From the NCBI GenBank assembly GCA_900546915.1, contig UREY01000004.1, forward strand, positions 47,993-111,992: a stretch of 64,000 nucleotides of DNA, in the 5' to 3' direction. Below are positions 15,786-24,789 of this stretch, one piece after another. The position numbers and the translations under genes are program-made. Within the stretch, counting starts at the first letter, position 1; the number at the start of each line of letters is the position of its first letter. The notes under the pieces are model-generated. The model made no database searches and was not told the origin of the DNA. It worked only from the letters and a program-made list of their open reading frames with translations. Source of the DNA: an uncultured Eubacteriales bacterium (lineage in GTDB: Bacteria > Bacillota > Clostridia > Oscillospirales > Oscillospiraceae).

Positions 15786-15828
15786 AGGATCATAGAACAG
15801 CGCGTTTTGCGCGGAATCGAGGAATGGT

Positions 15829-17217
15829 ATGGCAAATGGGACATGGCGTGCCTTTTTGGAGCAGTGGCGTCGGCAACGGCTTTTGATTCTGGGGCTGGGG
15901 GTCAGCAACCGGCCGTTGGCCCGGATGCTCCTGGCTGCCGGTTGCCGGGTGACCGGCTGTGACCGGACGAGCCGGGAGCAGGCGGACCGGGAGGTTCTGG
16001 CGCTGGAGGAATTGGGGATGGAGCTCCGGCTGGGGCCCGGCTATCTGGATGGGCTGGAGGCGGATGTGGTGTTCCGGACCCCGGGCATGCACCCGGCCCA
16101 TCCGGCGCTGCAGGCGCTGCGGGCCCGGGGCGCTGTGGTGACGTCGGAGATGGAGGTTTTCTTTCAGGTCTGTCCCTGCCCCATTTTAGCAGTCACCGGC
16201 TCCGACGGGAAGACCACCACCACCACGCTGATTGCCGAAATGCTGAAGGCGGACGGCAAGCGGGTCTGGCTGGGGGGGAACATCGGCCGCCCGCTGTTGC
16301 CGGAGGTGGAGCATATGACGCCTTCCGATTGGGCGGTGGTAGAGCTCAGCTCCTTCCAGCTGATGGATATGGACCGCAGTGCCCAGGTTGCGGTGGTGAC
16401 CAATTTGGCGCCCAATCATCTGGATGTGCACAAGGATATGGAGGAGTATGTCCGGGCCAAGCGGCAGGTGTTTTTGCATCAAAAGGCGGGAGATGTCCTG
16501 GTTTTAAATTGGGACAATGAGATCACCCGGAGCTTTGCGTCCCAGGCTCCCGGCCGGGTGCGGTTTTTCTCCCGGCTGGAAAGGCCGGACCGGGGCGTAT
16601 TCCTGGAGGGCGGCGTTATTTACCGGGCCGACGACCGGGGGACGGTTCCGGTTCTGGCGCAAAAGGACATTTTGCTTCCGGGGATGCACAATGTGGAGAA
16701 TTATATGGCGGCCCTGGCCGCCTTAGAGGGCTTGGTGTCCGACAAGGCGGCCCGGAAGGTGGCCGAGACCTTCGGTGGTGTGGAGCATCGCATCGAGCTG
16801 GTCCGGGTCAAAGATGGGGTTCGCTTTTACAATGACTCCATTGCCTCCAGCCCCAGCCGCACCATAGCCGGTCTGCGCAGCTTTCCCGAGAAGGTGATTT
16901 TGATTGCGGGCGGCTATGACAAGCAGATTCCCTATGATGTCCTGGGCCCGGAGATTTGTCGCCATGTGAAGCGGCTGGTGGTCACAGGCGCAACCGGGGA
17001 GAAAATCCGCCGGGCTGTGGTGGAAGCGCCGGAGTACCGCCCGGGTACGCCGGAGATTTTGTCCATTGAGGACTTTGACCAAGCGGTGCGGACGGCGGCC
17101 GGAACGGCGGAGTCGGGGGACGTGGTCCTGCTGTCTCCGGCCAGCGCCGCCTTCGACCGGTTTCAGAATTTTATGGTGCGGGGCTGTCATTTTAAAGACT
17201 TGGTGAGGAGCTTATAG
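15829..17217 (+). CDS. murD: UDP-N-acetylmuramoylalanine--D-glutamate ligase
   Basis: 462 residues, usual length. Adds D-glutamate to UDP-MurNAc-L-Ala in the cytoplasmic peptidoglycan pathway. Visible Mur-ligase features: an N-terminal Rossmann domain with LLILGLGVSN, the ATP loop AVTGSDGKTTTTT (121-133), NIGRPLL, ELSSFQL, NLAPNHLDVH and a C-terminal domain with YNDSIASSPSRTIAGL, the MurD-specific signature, and ILIAGGYDK. Start chosen at the ATG after GAGGAA. First gene of a three-gene operon with the MEP-pathway genes ispD and ispF, an arrangement that couples cell wall and isoprenoid (undecaprenyl) supply, though that coupling is inference. Confidence 0.95.
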   Translation: MANGTWRAFLEQWRRQRLLILGLGVSNRPLARMLLAAGCRVTGCDRTSREQADREVLALEELGMELRLGPGYLDGLEADVVFRTPGMHPAHPALQALRARGAVVTSEMEVFFQVCPCPILAVTGSDGKTTTTTLIAEMLKADGKRVWLGGNIGRPLLPEVEHMTPSDWAVVELSSFQLMDMDRSAQVAVVTNLAPNHLDVHKDMEEYVRAKRQVFLHQKAGDVLVLNWDNEITRSFASQAPGRVRFFSRLERPDRGVFLEGGVIYRADDRGTVPVLAQKDILLPGMHNVENYMAALAALEGLVSDKAARKVAETFGGVEHRIELVRVKDGVRFYNDSIASSPSRTIAGLRSFPEKVILIAGGYDKQIPYDVLGPEICRHVKRLVVTGATGEKIRRAVVEAPEYRPGTPEILSIEDFDQAVRTAAGTAESGDVVLLSPASAAFDRFQNFMVRGCHFKDLVRSL

Positions 17218-17218
17218 C

Positions 17219-17947
17219 ATGGGAGTAAAAAAATGGACCCGTCTGGCCCGGGGTGTTCTGCCCTGCGCCTCCTGCGGCGCGGTGATTGTGGCCGCCGGTT
17301 CGGCCAGCCGTATGGCGGGGGTGGATAAGGTCATGGCGGACCTGGGCGGAGAACTTCTTTTGGTGCGAACGGTCCGGGCGTTTCAGCAGACGGCGGTCAT
17401 TGGGGAAATTGTCGTGGTCACCCGGCCGGACCTGCTGGAGCCCGTTGCCGAAGCATGCCGGAGGGCGGGACTGGCCAAGGTGAAAACCGTGATTGCCGGG
17501 GGAGCGACCCGCCAGGCGTCGGTGGCTCTGGGCTTGGCCGCCCTGTCTGCGCCGGCTCTGGCGGCGGTGCAGGACGGGGCCCGGCCCTTTGTGACGCCGG
17601 AGCTGATTGACCGGGTAGTCCGGGCGGCAAACGCCTATGGCGCCGCCGCCCCCGCCGTCCCGGTTCGGGACACCATTAAGGTGGCCAGAGGGGGGCTGGT
17701 GGAGCGTACGCCGGACCGGTCTGCCCTGGCGGCGGTCCAGACGCCCCAGGTTTTTGACTATGACCTCCTTCAGGCCGCCCTGAATCAGGCGGACAAAGAG
17801 CATGCCGTTGTGACGGACGACTGCTCCGCCGTAGAGCGTCTGGGTATGAAGGTGAAGTTGGTAGAAGGGGAAGAGCGGAATTTCAAGGTAACCACCCGGC
17901 AGGACCTGCTTCTGGCCCGGGCGCTGCTACAGGAGGAAGAGACATGA
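17219..17947 (+). CDS. ispD: 2-C-methyl-D-erythritol 4-phosphate cytidylyltransferase
   Basis: 242 residues. The CTP-binding glycine-rich loop [14 protein letters not shown] (21-34) followed by the conserved lysine VDKVM, then [22 protein letters not shown] and [11 protein letters not shown] match IspD, which makes CDP-ME in the MEP pathway. The first ~18 residues ([18 protein letters not shown]) extend beyond the usual family start; no better start codon lies closer. It begins 1 nt after the murD stop and overlaps ispF by 4 nt, so the operon is translationally coupled. Confidence 0.94.
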   Translation: MGVKKWTRLARGVLPCASCGAVIVAAGSASRMAGVDKVMADLGGELLLVRTVRAFQQTAVIGEIVVVTRPDLLEPVAEACRRAGLAKVKTVIAGGATRQASVALGLAALSAPALAAVQDGARPFVTPELIDRVVRAANAYGAAAPAVPVRDTIKVARGGLVERTPDRSALAAVQTPQVFDYDLLQAALNQADKEHAVVTDDCSAVERLGMKVKLVEGEERNFKVTTRQDLLLARALLQEEET

Positions 17948-18417
17948 GAATTGGACACGGCTATGACGTCCACCGGCTGGTACCGGGGCGGAAGCTGATT
18001 TTAGGCGGGGTGGAGATTCCCTTTGAGCTGGGACTGGAGGGCCATTCGGATGCGGATGTGCTGGTTCACGCGGTGATGGACGCGCTTTTGGGCGCCGCCG
18101 GACTGGGGGACATTGGGCAGCATTTTCCCGATACCTCGCCCCAATATGCCGGGATTTCCTCCATGAAATTGCTGGCTTTGGTCCGGGAGAAGTTGTTCTG
18201 GGCGGGATTTGATGTGGGCAATGTGGATGCGACGGTCATTGCCCAGCGGCCGAAGCTCCGGGACTATATTCTGCAGATGGAGGAGAACATCGCCGACACC
18301 CTGGGCGTAGACCGGGAGCAAATTAATGTCAAGGCGACCACAGAGGAGCATCTGGGCTTCACCGGCGACAGCAGCGGCATGGCCTGCCATGCGGTGTGCC
18401 TCCTGATGAGGCTGTAA
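17944..18417 (+). CDS. ispF: 2-C-methyl-D-erythritol 2,4-cyclodiphosphate synthase
   Basis: 157 residues, exactly family size. Metal ligands are in GYDVHRL (Asp8, His10) and the later [20 protein letters not shown] segment; [13 protein letters not shown] and the C-terminal [12 protein letters not shown] complete the signature. It cyclises CDP-ME-2-phosphate with loss of CMP, the fifth MEP step. The start overlaps the ispD stop (ATGA). IspE is encoded separately at 42872. Confidence 0.96.
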   Translation: MRIGHGYDVHRLVPGRKLILGGVEIPFELGLEGHSDADVLVHAVMDALLGAAGLGDIGQHFPDTSPQYAGISSMKLLALVREKLFWAGFDVGNVDATVIAQRPKLRDYILQMEENIADTLGVDREQINVKATTEEHLGFTGDSSGMACHAVCLLMRL

Positions 18418-18586
18418 CCGGCAGACGATTTTTGGAAAGAGGTTGATTCTTCCATTTTGGCCGAGGGGACATTGCCGCCTGCCGCGTTGCATTTCCCTGG
18501 GCCTTGGCTTGTTGCCGCGTTCGGCCTGTACATGAAGCGACCTAAAAATGAGATAAAACATGCATGCGGAACATGCTTGAACGACA

Positions 18587-18629
18587 AAAAGGGCTGGTTG
18601 TCTGGGACTTGCAGGCGGCAGGCCCTTTT
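18587..18629 (+). terminator. Probable terminator after ispF
   Basis: AAAAGGGC (18587-18594) and GCCCTTTT (18622-18629) form a perfect 8-bp stem with a 27-nt loop; T-rich on the plus side and A-rich on the other, so it could act in both directions. It lies about 170 nt after ispF, and the sequence between (18418-18586) shows no gene. Confidence 0.5.
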
Positions 18630-18801
18630 CCGTTGCCCGGATGTGCCTGTTGCTGCAGGGGCCCGGGTATCCGGCTCCGATCACCGGCGGCTCGGCTGGG
18701 GGGAGGGCTTACAGCGCAATCTGCGAGGACGGAGGCGGGCGGACGCTGTCCGGAACCATTTCGGCGGCCCGGGCATAGGTTAACCCGGGAGGTGTTGCCA
18801 A
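18630..18801 (+). other. Unassigned leader before the DUF3343 gene
   Basis: Very GC-rich, with repeated CCCGGG/CCGG blocks that allow long-range pairing (GCCCGGGTATCCGG near 18660 with CCGG and GCCCGGGC near 18752-18777). No gene and no riboswitch class that I recognise, and no convincing -10 box. It could be a structured leader. Confidence 0.35.
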
Positions 18802-19056
18802 ATGAAAGAATATTTTGTCACATTTCGTTCGATTACCTTTGCACAAAGGGGGCAGCAGGTGATGCAGGACGCCGGTATTTCGGCGCAGCTGCAGCGAACG
18901 CCCCGCTGGATGGAGGAAAAGGGCTGCGGCTACAGCCTGCGCCTGCCTGCCGGTCGCGCGGCTGCCGCAGTGGAGCGTCTGAGGAAGTCCGGCGTGCCCT
19001 TCAGCCGGTTTTATTTGCACCGGGATGACGGGGGACTGGAGGAGCTGAAGGCATGA
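18802..19056 (+). CDS. DUF3343 (putative Se/S carrier-like) protein
   Basis: 84 residues with the DUF3343 pattern: KEYFVTFRSITFAQRGQQVMQDAGI, a central RTPRWMEEKGCGYSLRLP with a conserved cysteine, then a helix and SRFYLHRDDG. Such proteins sit beside cysteine-desulfurase-like enzymes in many Clostridia and are thought to carry sulfur or selenium or to bind thiols. The ribosome site is GGGAGG. Its stop overlaps the next gene's ATG by 4 nt, so the pair is translationally coupled, which supports a shared sulfur-transfer job. Confidence 0.82.
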   Translation: MKEYFVTFRSITFAQRGQQVMQDAGISAQLQRTPRWMEEKGCGYSLRLPAGRAAAAVERLRKSGVPFSRFYLHRDDGGLEELKA

Positions 19057-20189
19057 TTTATTTGGATAACGGCGCGACAACCCTGCATAAACCGAAGGCA
19101 GTGCGCCTTGCGGTGAACCGGGCGCTGCTCCGCTGCGCCAACCCGGGGCGTGGCGGGTATCCGGCGGCGATGGAAGCGGCCGAAGCGGTATTCCGCTGCC
19201 GGAATCTGGCCGGAGAGCTGTTTGATTGTCCGCCGGAACGGGTTGTTTTTACCATGAACTGTACCCACGGTCTGAACATGGCCATACGCACCCTGGTTCA
19301 TCCGGGGGACCGGGTTGTGATTTCCGGTTTTGAGCATAACGCGGTGACCCGCCCTTTGCATGCGCTGGGCGCTCAGGTCACAGTGGCGGGACGAAAGCTG
19401 TTTGATTGGAAAGATACGCTGGAGGCCTTCGACCGGGCGCTGGCGCAGAAGCCGGTTGCGGCGGTGTTTACCCATGTCTCCAACGTCTTCGGCTATATTC
19501 TGCCGGTCCGGGAGCTGGCGGAGCTGTGCCGGCTGCATGGCGTGCCGTTTATTCTGGACGCGGCCCAATCTGCCGGGAGCCGGCCTGTGGGATTGCGGAG
19601 CCTGGGGGCGGAATTCATTGCCATGCCCGGCCACAAAGGGCTGCTGGGTCCCCAGGGGACGGGACTTTTGCTGTGCGGCCGGGACCCGGAGCCACTCATG
19701 CAGGGAGGAACCGGAAGCATATCCGCCGAGCAGGACATGCCGGACTTCCTGCCGGACCGGGGAGAAGCGGGGACGGTCAATGTGCCGGGCATTTGCGGCT
19801 TGGCGGCGGGACTGTCTCACATCCGCCGGGCGGGGATTTCGTCTATCGCCGCCCGGGAGGAGCGGGAGACGGCGCGGGCCGCCGGAGGCCTGCGGCGCCT
19901 GGGCGTACCGGTCTTTACGGGGCCGCATCAGGCGGGGGTGCTGTCTTTCCTGCCGCCGGACGGAGATTGCGAGAAGGCGGCTCAGGATTTTGCCGCCCGG
20001 GGCGTGGCCCTGCGGGCGGGACTGCACTGCGCGCCCACGGCCCATGAGAGTGCGGGAACCTTGCAGACCGGTACCCTTCGAGCCAGCTTCGGTCCGGATG
20101 CGTCGCCGGAGCAGACACGGGGCTTTTTGCAGGCGGCGTCCCGGTTGTGGGGCGGGGGAAAACATGTCGGCGGTCTCTGCCCAACCTAG
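19053..20189 (+). CDS. Cysteine-desulfurase-like class V aminotransferase
   Basis: 378 residues, fold-type I PLP enzyme of the NifS/SufS/CsdA class. YLDNGATTLHKP is the N-terminal signature, LDAAQSAG holds the PLP aspartate, MPGHKGLLGPQGTG the Schiff-base lysine (Lys195), and RAGLHCAP (Cys326) the reactive cysteine that takes the persulfide. It would release sulfur (or selenium) from cysteine (or selenocysteine). No iscU/sufU or mnmA lies nearby; the coupled partner is the DUF3343 protein, suggesting a specialised sulfur relay rather than general Fe-S assembly. Confidence 0.88.
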   Translation: MIYLDNGATTLHKPKAVRLAVNRALLRCANPGRGGYPAAMEAAEAVFRCRNLAGELFDCPPERVVFTMNCTHGLNMAIRTLVHPGDRVVISGFEHNAVTRPLHALGAQVTVAGRKLFDWKDTLEAFDRALAQKPVAAVFTHVSNVFGYILPVRELAELCRLHGVPFILDAAQSAGSRPVGLRSLGAEFIAMPGHKGLLGPQGTGLLLCGRDPEPLMQGGTGSISAEQDMPDFLPDRGEAGTVNVPGICGLAAGLSHIRRAGISSIAAREERETARAAGGLRRLGVPVFTGPHQAGVLSFLPPDGDCEKAAQDFAARGVALRAGLHCAPTAHESAGTLQTGTLRASFGPDASPEQTRGFLQAASRLWGGGKHVGGLCPT

Positions 20190-20247
20190 GATTCTGTTTA
20201 GGAGACGGCCCGTTCCGGCTGGGAGGACCGGCCGGGCATGTGACATG

Positions 20248-20294
20248 CCGGCTTCCTGCCGCCGGGGAAGAAATGACACGGCGCCGGTTTTTTT
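20248..20294 (+). terminator. Likely terminator after the desulfurase gene
   Basis: A run of seven T (20288-20294) follows a GC-rich region in which CCGGC (20248-20252) can pair with GCCGG (20283-20287), with an inner CTTCC/GGAAG pairing. The base of the stem is short, so confidence is moderate. Confidence 0.45.
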
Positions 20295-20304
20295 CAATTT
20301 TCCC

Positions 20305-20333
20305 TTGCTATTGAAAGCAGTATCCGCTATAAT
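20305..20333 (+). promoter_or_regulatory. Promoter of the cdaA cluster
   Basis: TTGCTA at 20305-20310 and a perfect TATAAT at 20328-20333 separated by 17 nt, about 100 nt upstream of cdaA. Confidence 0.75.
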
Positions 20334-20434
20334 TATAAAGATAATAGGCTTGCTGTGTGTAGGTTGACAAAACGTTGCCCCTGTGGCTTGGCTATGATCC
20401 GCGGTTGCCTTGCAGCCGGAAGGGAGTATCACGT

Positions 20435-21316
20435 ATGAGCACGCTGCTTGAATACTTTGACGAATTTTTCCGCCTGCTGCGGACCATGCAGCCGGCGGAT
20501 ATTGCGGATATTTTACTGGTGACGTTTTTGGTCTATAAGGGCATCCAGTTGGTACGGGCCACCAGCACGGCGCGGATTGCCAAGGCTGTGGTATTTCTCC
20601 TGCTGCTGGCCTGGGCCACGGAGCTTCTGGAGCTGCATGTGCTGAATTTCCTGCTGGCCCGGGTTCTGGAGCTGGGACTGATCGCCCTGGTGGTCCTGTT
20701 CCAGCCGGAGCTGCGCCGGGCGGTGGAAAAGGTGGGAAGCGCCAGCCTGAAAGAAGCGCTCAGCCCCAAGGAGCGCAACCAGGAGATTCACGATGTCATC
20801 GTCCAGACGGTGACGGCGTGTGAGGCGATGGCCCGGGAGAAGGTGGGCGCGCTGATGGTTTTTGAACGGGCGAGCCGTCTGGACGAGTATTTCAAAACCG
20901 GCACCCTCATTGACGGCAAGGTTTCCGAGCAGTTGATTCGGAACGTCTTTTTCCCCAAAGCCGCCCTGCATGATGGGGCTATGGTCATTCGGGACTGCCG
21001 GGTGGCCGCTGCGGGCTGTGTGCTTCCCCTGTCGGAAAACAGCCATTTAAGCGCCGATTTGGGCACCCGGCACCGGGCGGGCGTCGGCGTCAGCGAGCTG
21101 ACCGACGCGGTGGTCGTCATTGTCTCCGAGGAGACGGGCACCATCTCCGTGGCGGTAGGCGGTATGCTGAAGCGGCATCTGGCGCCCCAGACTCTGGGGC
21201 GTCTGCTCACCAATGAGCTGGCTCCGGCCCAGGAGGACGGAAAGCGGAAGAAGATGCACCTGCCGGGCCGGTGGTCCAGGGGGAAGGCCGGAAAGGATGA
21301 GAGCAATGAAAAGTAA
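20435..21316 (+). CDS. cdaA: Diadenylate cyclase CdaA
   Basis: 293 residues. Makes the second messenger c-di-AMP from two ATP. Three membrane helices fill about residues 20-90, followed by the DAC domain with the catalytic LHDGAMVI (DGA at 180-182) and GTRHRAGVGVSE (RHR at 212-214). The start at MSTLLEYFDE has AAGGGAG 9 nt upstream; the longer frame has no ribosome site. The CdaR-type regulator gene overlaps its end by 11 nt, the standard cdaA-cdaR order of Firmicutes (glmM is not adjacent here). It heads a long operon of translation and DNA genes. Confidence 0.96.
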   Translation: MSTLLEYFDEFFRLLRTMQPADIADILLVTFLVYKGIQLVRATSTARIAKAVVFLLLLAWATELLELHVLNFLLARVLELGLIALVVLFQPELRRAVEKVGSASLKEALSPKERNQEIHDVIVQTVTACEAMAREKVGALMVFERASRLDEYFKTGTLIDGKVSEQLIRNVFFPKAALHDGAMVIRDCRVAAAGCVLPLSENSHLSADLGTRHRAGVGVSELTDAVVVIVSEETGTISVAVGGMLKRHLAPQTLGRLLTNELAPAQEDGKRKKMHLPGRWSRGKAGKDESNEK

Positions 21317-22574
21317 GATTCCCGCCTTATTGCTGTCTCTGGCAGTGGCTTTGGGGCTGTGGCTCTATGTGGTGACCAATGTCAGCCCGGAGTCGGAGCA
21401 GAGCTATACCGGCATTCCGGTGGTGTTTGAAAATGAAAATTCCCTGCTGGACCGGGGCCTCATGCTGGTGTCCGGAGAGGATGCCACAGTCGCTGTGCGG
21501 CTGTACGGCAGCCGCGCCAATCTGAACCGGCTCAGCGCTTCCAACATCACCGTGACCGTGGATTTGAAGGCCATTACGGAGCCCGGCAAGTATGAGCTGG
21601 ACTACCGGATTTCCTACCCCTCCGGCATTACCAACGTGAGCGTCATCCGCCGGATTACGTCCAGCGTGACGGTGGAGGTGGCGGAGTTCGCCGAAAAGGA
21701 CGTGCCGGTGCAGCTGGTGTTCCAGGGCGAGCAGCAGGAGGGCCTGATTGTGGACCAGGAGCGGGCTGTGCTCAGCGCGGAGAGCGTCCATGTGTCCGGC
21801 CCGAAGGATAAAATCGACCAGGTGGCCATGGCGGGCATTCTCATTGACCGGACCGGTCTCACCGAGACGCTGGTGGGCGACTTCGTGTACACCCTGATGA
21901 ATGAGGATTCCGAGCCGGTGGATGTGGTGCACGTGCAGACGGACACCGGGGAAATCCATTTGGAGCTGCCGGTGGAGCACATCAAGGAGGTCCCCTTGCA
22001 GGTGAGCCTGGTGGCAGGCGGCGGGGCCGTACAGGAAAACGCCACCTGTAAAATTGAACCGGAGACCATCAGCATTTCCGGCTCGGAAGAAGCGCTGAGC
22101 GCGGTGGAGTATGTGCAGCTTACCAGCATCAATTTGGGCGATGTGGATATGGCGAAGGGCTTGACCACTTCCGTGGAAATCAACCTGCCGGATAACCTCA
22201 CCAACCGTTCCAATGTCACGGCGGCCCGGGTGACCATTACCCTGTCGGACCTGACCTCCAAACGGATTCGCCTGTCCCGGGAACAAATTCAACCGGTCAA
22301 CGTGCCGGCCGGGATGCAGGCCGACATTCTGACGCAGGTTTTGGATGTGACTTTCCGGGGACCGGAGGCGGAAGTGGAAAATTTGACGGCGGACGGCATA
22401 TCGGTTACCGTGGACTTTACCGGTGCCGAAGCCGGCACGTATACCCTGCCCCTCTCCTTTGCCATTCCGGGGACTGAGCAGGCGGGGGCTTACGGCAAGT
22501 ATTTTGCGACGGTGATGCTCTCGGCGGATACCGGGACGGCAACCGAACCGGCCACCGAGCCTACGGAGTCGTAA
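21306..22574 (+). CDS. cdaR: YbbR-domain protein, CdaA regulator type
   Basis: 422 residues. One N-terminal membrane segment (KIPALLLSLAVALGLWLYVV, about 6-25) is followed by an extracytoplasmic part built of YbbR repeats of ~80-90 residues (for example FAEKDVPVQLVFQGEQQEG, then VHVSGPKDKIDQVA; IKEVPLQVSLVAGGG with ISISGSEEALSAVEYV). CdaR-type proteins bind and modulate CdaA. The ATG at 21306 is served by AAAGGA and overlaps cdaA; the Thr/Glu-rich tail TGTATEPATEPTES ends the protein. Confidence 0.9.
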   Translation: MKSKIPALLLSLAVALGLWLYVVTNVSPESEQSYTGIPVVFENENSLLDRGLMLVSGEDATVAVRLYGSRANLNRLSASNITVTVDLKAITEPGKYELDYRISYPSGITNVSVIRRITSSVTVEVAEFAEKDVPVQLVFQGEQQEGLIVDQERAVLSAESVHVSGPKDKIDQVAMAGILIDRTGLTETLVGDFVYTLMNEDSEPVDVVHVQTDTGEIHLELPVEHIKEVPLQVSLVAGGGAVQENATCKIEPETISISGSEEALSAVEYVQLTSINLGDVDMAKGLTTSVEINLPDNLTNRSNVTAARVTITLSDLTSKRIRLSREQIQPVNVPAGMQADILTQVLDVTFRGPEAEVENLTADGISVTVDFTGAEAGTYTLPLSFAIPGTEQAGAYGKYFATVMLSADTGTATEPATEPTES

Positions 22575-22575
22575 T

Positions 22576-23004
22576 ATGGAGCAGACTGCGACGGTGCGGA
22601 CCCTGTATACCGACGGCACGGCGGAGATTGTCTGCCGCCGGGCTTCGGCCTGCGGCGGAGACTGCGCCGACTGCGGCGGCTGCAGCGGCTCGCAGGCGGT
22701 ATTGGCCCGGGCGGCCAATCCCATTGGAGCCAAACCCGGAGACCGGGTGCTGGTACAATGCCCGTCGGGCCGGGTGCTGGGGGCGGCGATCTTGGTCTAT
22801 TTGCTGCCGCTGGTGCTCCTGTTTGCCGGTGTTGCGCTTGCCGGAGGCTGGGGCGCCGCCGCCGGATTTGTGCTGGGCTTCGTCCCGGCAGTCTGGATAG
22901 ACCGGCGTCTGGCCCGAAAACGGGGCCCTGTGTATACCATTTCGTCTTTTGCCGACGGGGACCTGGAAAATTTGAATACAGAAGGGAATCATGACCTTGA
23001 TTAA
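22576..23004 (+). CDS. SoxR-reducing/RseC-like membrane protein
   Basis: 142 residues with the RseC layout: a short N-terminal soluble part with four closely spaced cysteines (CGGDCADCGGC, residues 26-36), a basic-beta region GDRVLVQCPSG, then two membrane helices (about 67-107). RseC-family proteins occur with redox and electron-transport systems (SoxR reduction, RnfABCDGE); the cysteines probably bind a metal or Fe-S cluster. It starts 1 nt after cdaR and overlaps yicC by 14 nt. No rnf genes are in the window. Confidence 0.83.
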   Translation: MEQTATVRTLYTDGTAEIVCRRASACGGDCADCGGCSGSQAVLARAANPIGAKPGDRVLVQCPSGRVLGAAILVYLLPLVLLFAGVALAGGWGAAAGFVLGFVPAVWIDRRLARKRGPVYTISSFADGDLENLNTEGNHDLD

Positions 23005-23875
23005 GAGTATGACCGGCTACGGCCGGGCCGTAAAGACCTTGCTGGGACGGGAGTTTACTGTGGAGCTGCGCGCGGTCAACAACCGCTATCTGGATTGCAC
23101 CGTGAAGCTGCCCCGGAGCCTGACCTTTGCAGAGGAGGGCGTGAAGCAGCGGGTGAAGGCGGCTGTGGCCCGGGGAAAGGTGGACGTGCTGATTTCTGTG
23201 GGCGCGGCGGCCGGAGAACCGGTCCAGGTCAGCCTGAACCGTCCGGTGTTGGAGGGATATTTGCAGGCCATGAACGCCATGGTCCAGGAGTATGGCGTTC
23301 ACAACGACATCAGCGCAGCCGCGTTGGCCCGGCTTCCGGAGGTTTTTCTGGTGGAAAAGCCCAAGGAAGATGAGGACGAGCTTCTCTCTGCCCTTTTGCA
23401 GGTGGTGGACGAGGCTTTGGCTGCCTTTAACGCCATGCGAGCGGCAGAGGGCGCCGCCATGGAAGCGGACCTGCAGAGCCGGGGACAGACCATTTTGAAT
23501 CTGGTCGCCCAGGTGGAGGCGGGGTCGCCCCAGACGGTGGCCGACTACCGGGCCAGGCTGGAGGCCAAGATGCAGGAGGTTCTGGAGCGGACGGCCATCG
23601 ACGAGAGCCGCATCCTGCAGGAGGCGGCGATGTTTGCCGACAAGGTGGCGGTGGACGAGGAGACGGTGCGTCTGCGCAGCCATCTGTCTCAGATGCAGGC
23701 GATGCTCTCCGGCGGCGGCGCCATTGGCCGGAAGCTGGATTTCCTCCTCCAGGAAATGAACCGGGAGGCCAATACCATCGGGTCCAAGTGCACGGACCTG
23801 GCCTTGGCCCGGGTGGTGGTGGAGATCAAGGCGGAGCTGGAGAAGATTCGGGAGCAGGCCCAGAATATTGAATGA
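22991..23875 (+). CDS. yicC: YicC family endoribonuclease
   Basis: 294 residues. The N-terminal SMTGYGRA signature, VELRAVNNRYLDCTVKLPRSL and the C-terminal DUF1732 part (RKLDFLLQEMNREANTIGSKC, then VVVEIKAELEKIREQAQNIE) are characteristic of YicC/YloC. Homologues are divalent-metal endoribonucleases acting on small RNAs and mRNA. The yicC-remA-gmk-rpoZ-priA-def-fmt-rsmB-rlmN-stp-prkC-rsgA order here matches the yloC-remA-gmk-rpoZ-...-priA-def-fmt-rsmB-rlmN-prpC-prkC-rsgA order of Bacillus subtilis. Confidence 0.93.
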   Translation: MTLIKSMTGYGRAVKTLLGREFTVELRAVNNRYLDCTVKLPRSLTFAEEGVKQRVKAAVARGKVDVLISVGAAAGEPVQVSLNRPVLEGYLQAMNAMVQEYGVHNDISAAALARLPEVFLVEKPKEDEDELLSALLQVVDEALAAFNAMRAAEGAAMEADLQSRGQTILNLVAQVEAGSPQTVADYRARLEAKMQEVLERTAIDESRILQEAAMFADKVAVDEETVRLRSHLSQMQAMLSGGGAIGRKLDFLLQEMNREANTIGSKCTDLALARVVVEIKAELEKIREQAQNIE

Positions 23876-23884
23876 GGTGAGCGG

Positions 23885-24148
23885 ATGCAGCTGATTAACA
23901 TCGGGTTTGGAAACATGGTTTCCTCGGCCAGACTGCTGGCCATTGTCAGTCCGGACTCCGCTCCCATCAAGCGGGTGATCCAGGAGGCCAAGGATCGGGG
24001 CATGCTGATAGACGCCAGCTTTGGCCGGCGGACCCGTTCTGTGGTGATTATGGACACGGATCATGTCATTTTGTCTGCAATCCAGCCGGAGGTTCTGGCG
24101 GGCCGGGCTGGGAGCCGAGTGGAAGAAGAGGGAGAGGAGTTGCCATGA
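23885..24148 (+). CDS. remA: RemA/DUF370 extracellular matrix regulator
   Basis: 87 residues. [39 protein letters not shown] and [19 protein letters not shown] are near-invariant in RemA, a DNA-binding protein that activates biofilm matrix and osmoprotection genes in Bacillus subtilis. The C-terminal tail ([13 protein letters not shown]) is variable. The stop overlaps the gmk ATG by 4 nt. Its regulon in this organism is unknown. Confidence 0.93.
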   Translation: MQLINIGFGNMVSSARLLAIVSPDSAPIKRVIQEAKDRGMLIDASFGRRTRSVVIMDTDHVILSAIQPEVLAGRAGSRVEEEGEELP

Positions 24149-24789
24149 AACAGGGAAGGCTTTTCATTTTTTCCGGCCCCTCCGGGGCGGGGAAGAGTAC
24201 GGTCATTCATCAGATTTTGCAGCGGCATCCGGACTTTCTCTTTTCCGTCTCTGCCACCACGCGTTTGCCCCGGAACCAGGAGCGCCATGGTGTGGACTAT
24301 GATTTCATGACGCCGGAGAAGTTTCAGGCTATGATTGCCGAAGACGAGCTTTTGGAGTACAACCATTATGCCGGGGGGGATTACTACGGCACGCCGGCTG
24401 CGCCGGTGCGCCGGGCCCTGGAGCAGGGCGGTACGGTGCTTCTGGATGTGGAGCCTAACGGCGCCTTCCAGGTTCGGAAGAAGCTGCCTCAGGCGGTGAT
24501 GATCTTTTTGGCCCCGCCCAGCCTGGCGGAGCTGCGCCGCCGTCTGGAGTCCCGGGGGGATACCCCGCCGGATAAAATAGAGGCCAGACTGAAACAGGCC
24601 CGGTGGGAAATCCAGCAGGCCTGCCACTATACATACCTGGTGCTGAACAACCGGGTAGAAACCTGCGTGGCGCAGGTGGAGGCTATTTTACAGCAGAGCC
24701 CGGAGGCGGAAGCCTGCCGCCCGGAGAATCAAACCGATTTGGAAATTTTGAAGGAGGTCCTTTCCCATGTTGTATCCCCCCATGTCTGA
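24145..24789 (+). CDS. gmk: Guanylate kinase
   Basis: 214 residues. P-loop [11 protein letters not shown] (10-20), the GMP-binding segment [21 protein letters not shown] and the lid region [19 protein letters not shown] are all present. Phosphorylates GMP to GDP, the step that controls GTP supply. In Firmicutes it is a known target of (p)ppGpp. It overlaps remA upstream and rpoZ downstream by 23 nt. Confidence 0.97.
   Translation: MKQGRLFIFSGPSGAGKSTVIHQILQRHPDFLFSVSATTRLPRNQERHGVDYDFMTPEKFQAMIAEDELLEYNHYAGGDYYGTPAAPVRRALEQGGTVLLDVEPNGAFQVRKKLPQAVMIFLAPPSLAELRRRLESRGDTPPDKIEARLKQARWEIQQACHYTYLVLNNRVETCVAQVEAILQQSPEAEACRPENQTDLEILKEVLSHVVSPHV

Noticed and set aside
15216-15962. Plus-strand frame across the rnpB region
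   Set aside because: The sequence is the reverse complement of a well-conserved RNase P RNA, so the apparent frame is not coding.
18457-18783. Short plus-strand frame of 108 codons before the DUF3343 gene
   Set aside because: No ribosome site, Arg/Gly-rich composition and it crosses a terminator-like hairpin.
20363-20400. TTGACA near 20364 as a second cdaA promoter
   Set aside because: No -10 box at 16-18 nt; the next TATGAT-like sequence is 23 nt away.
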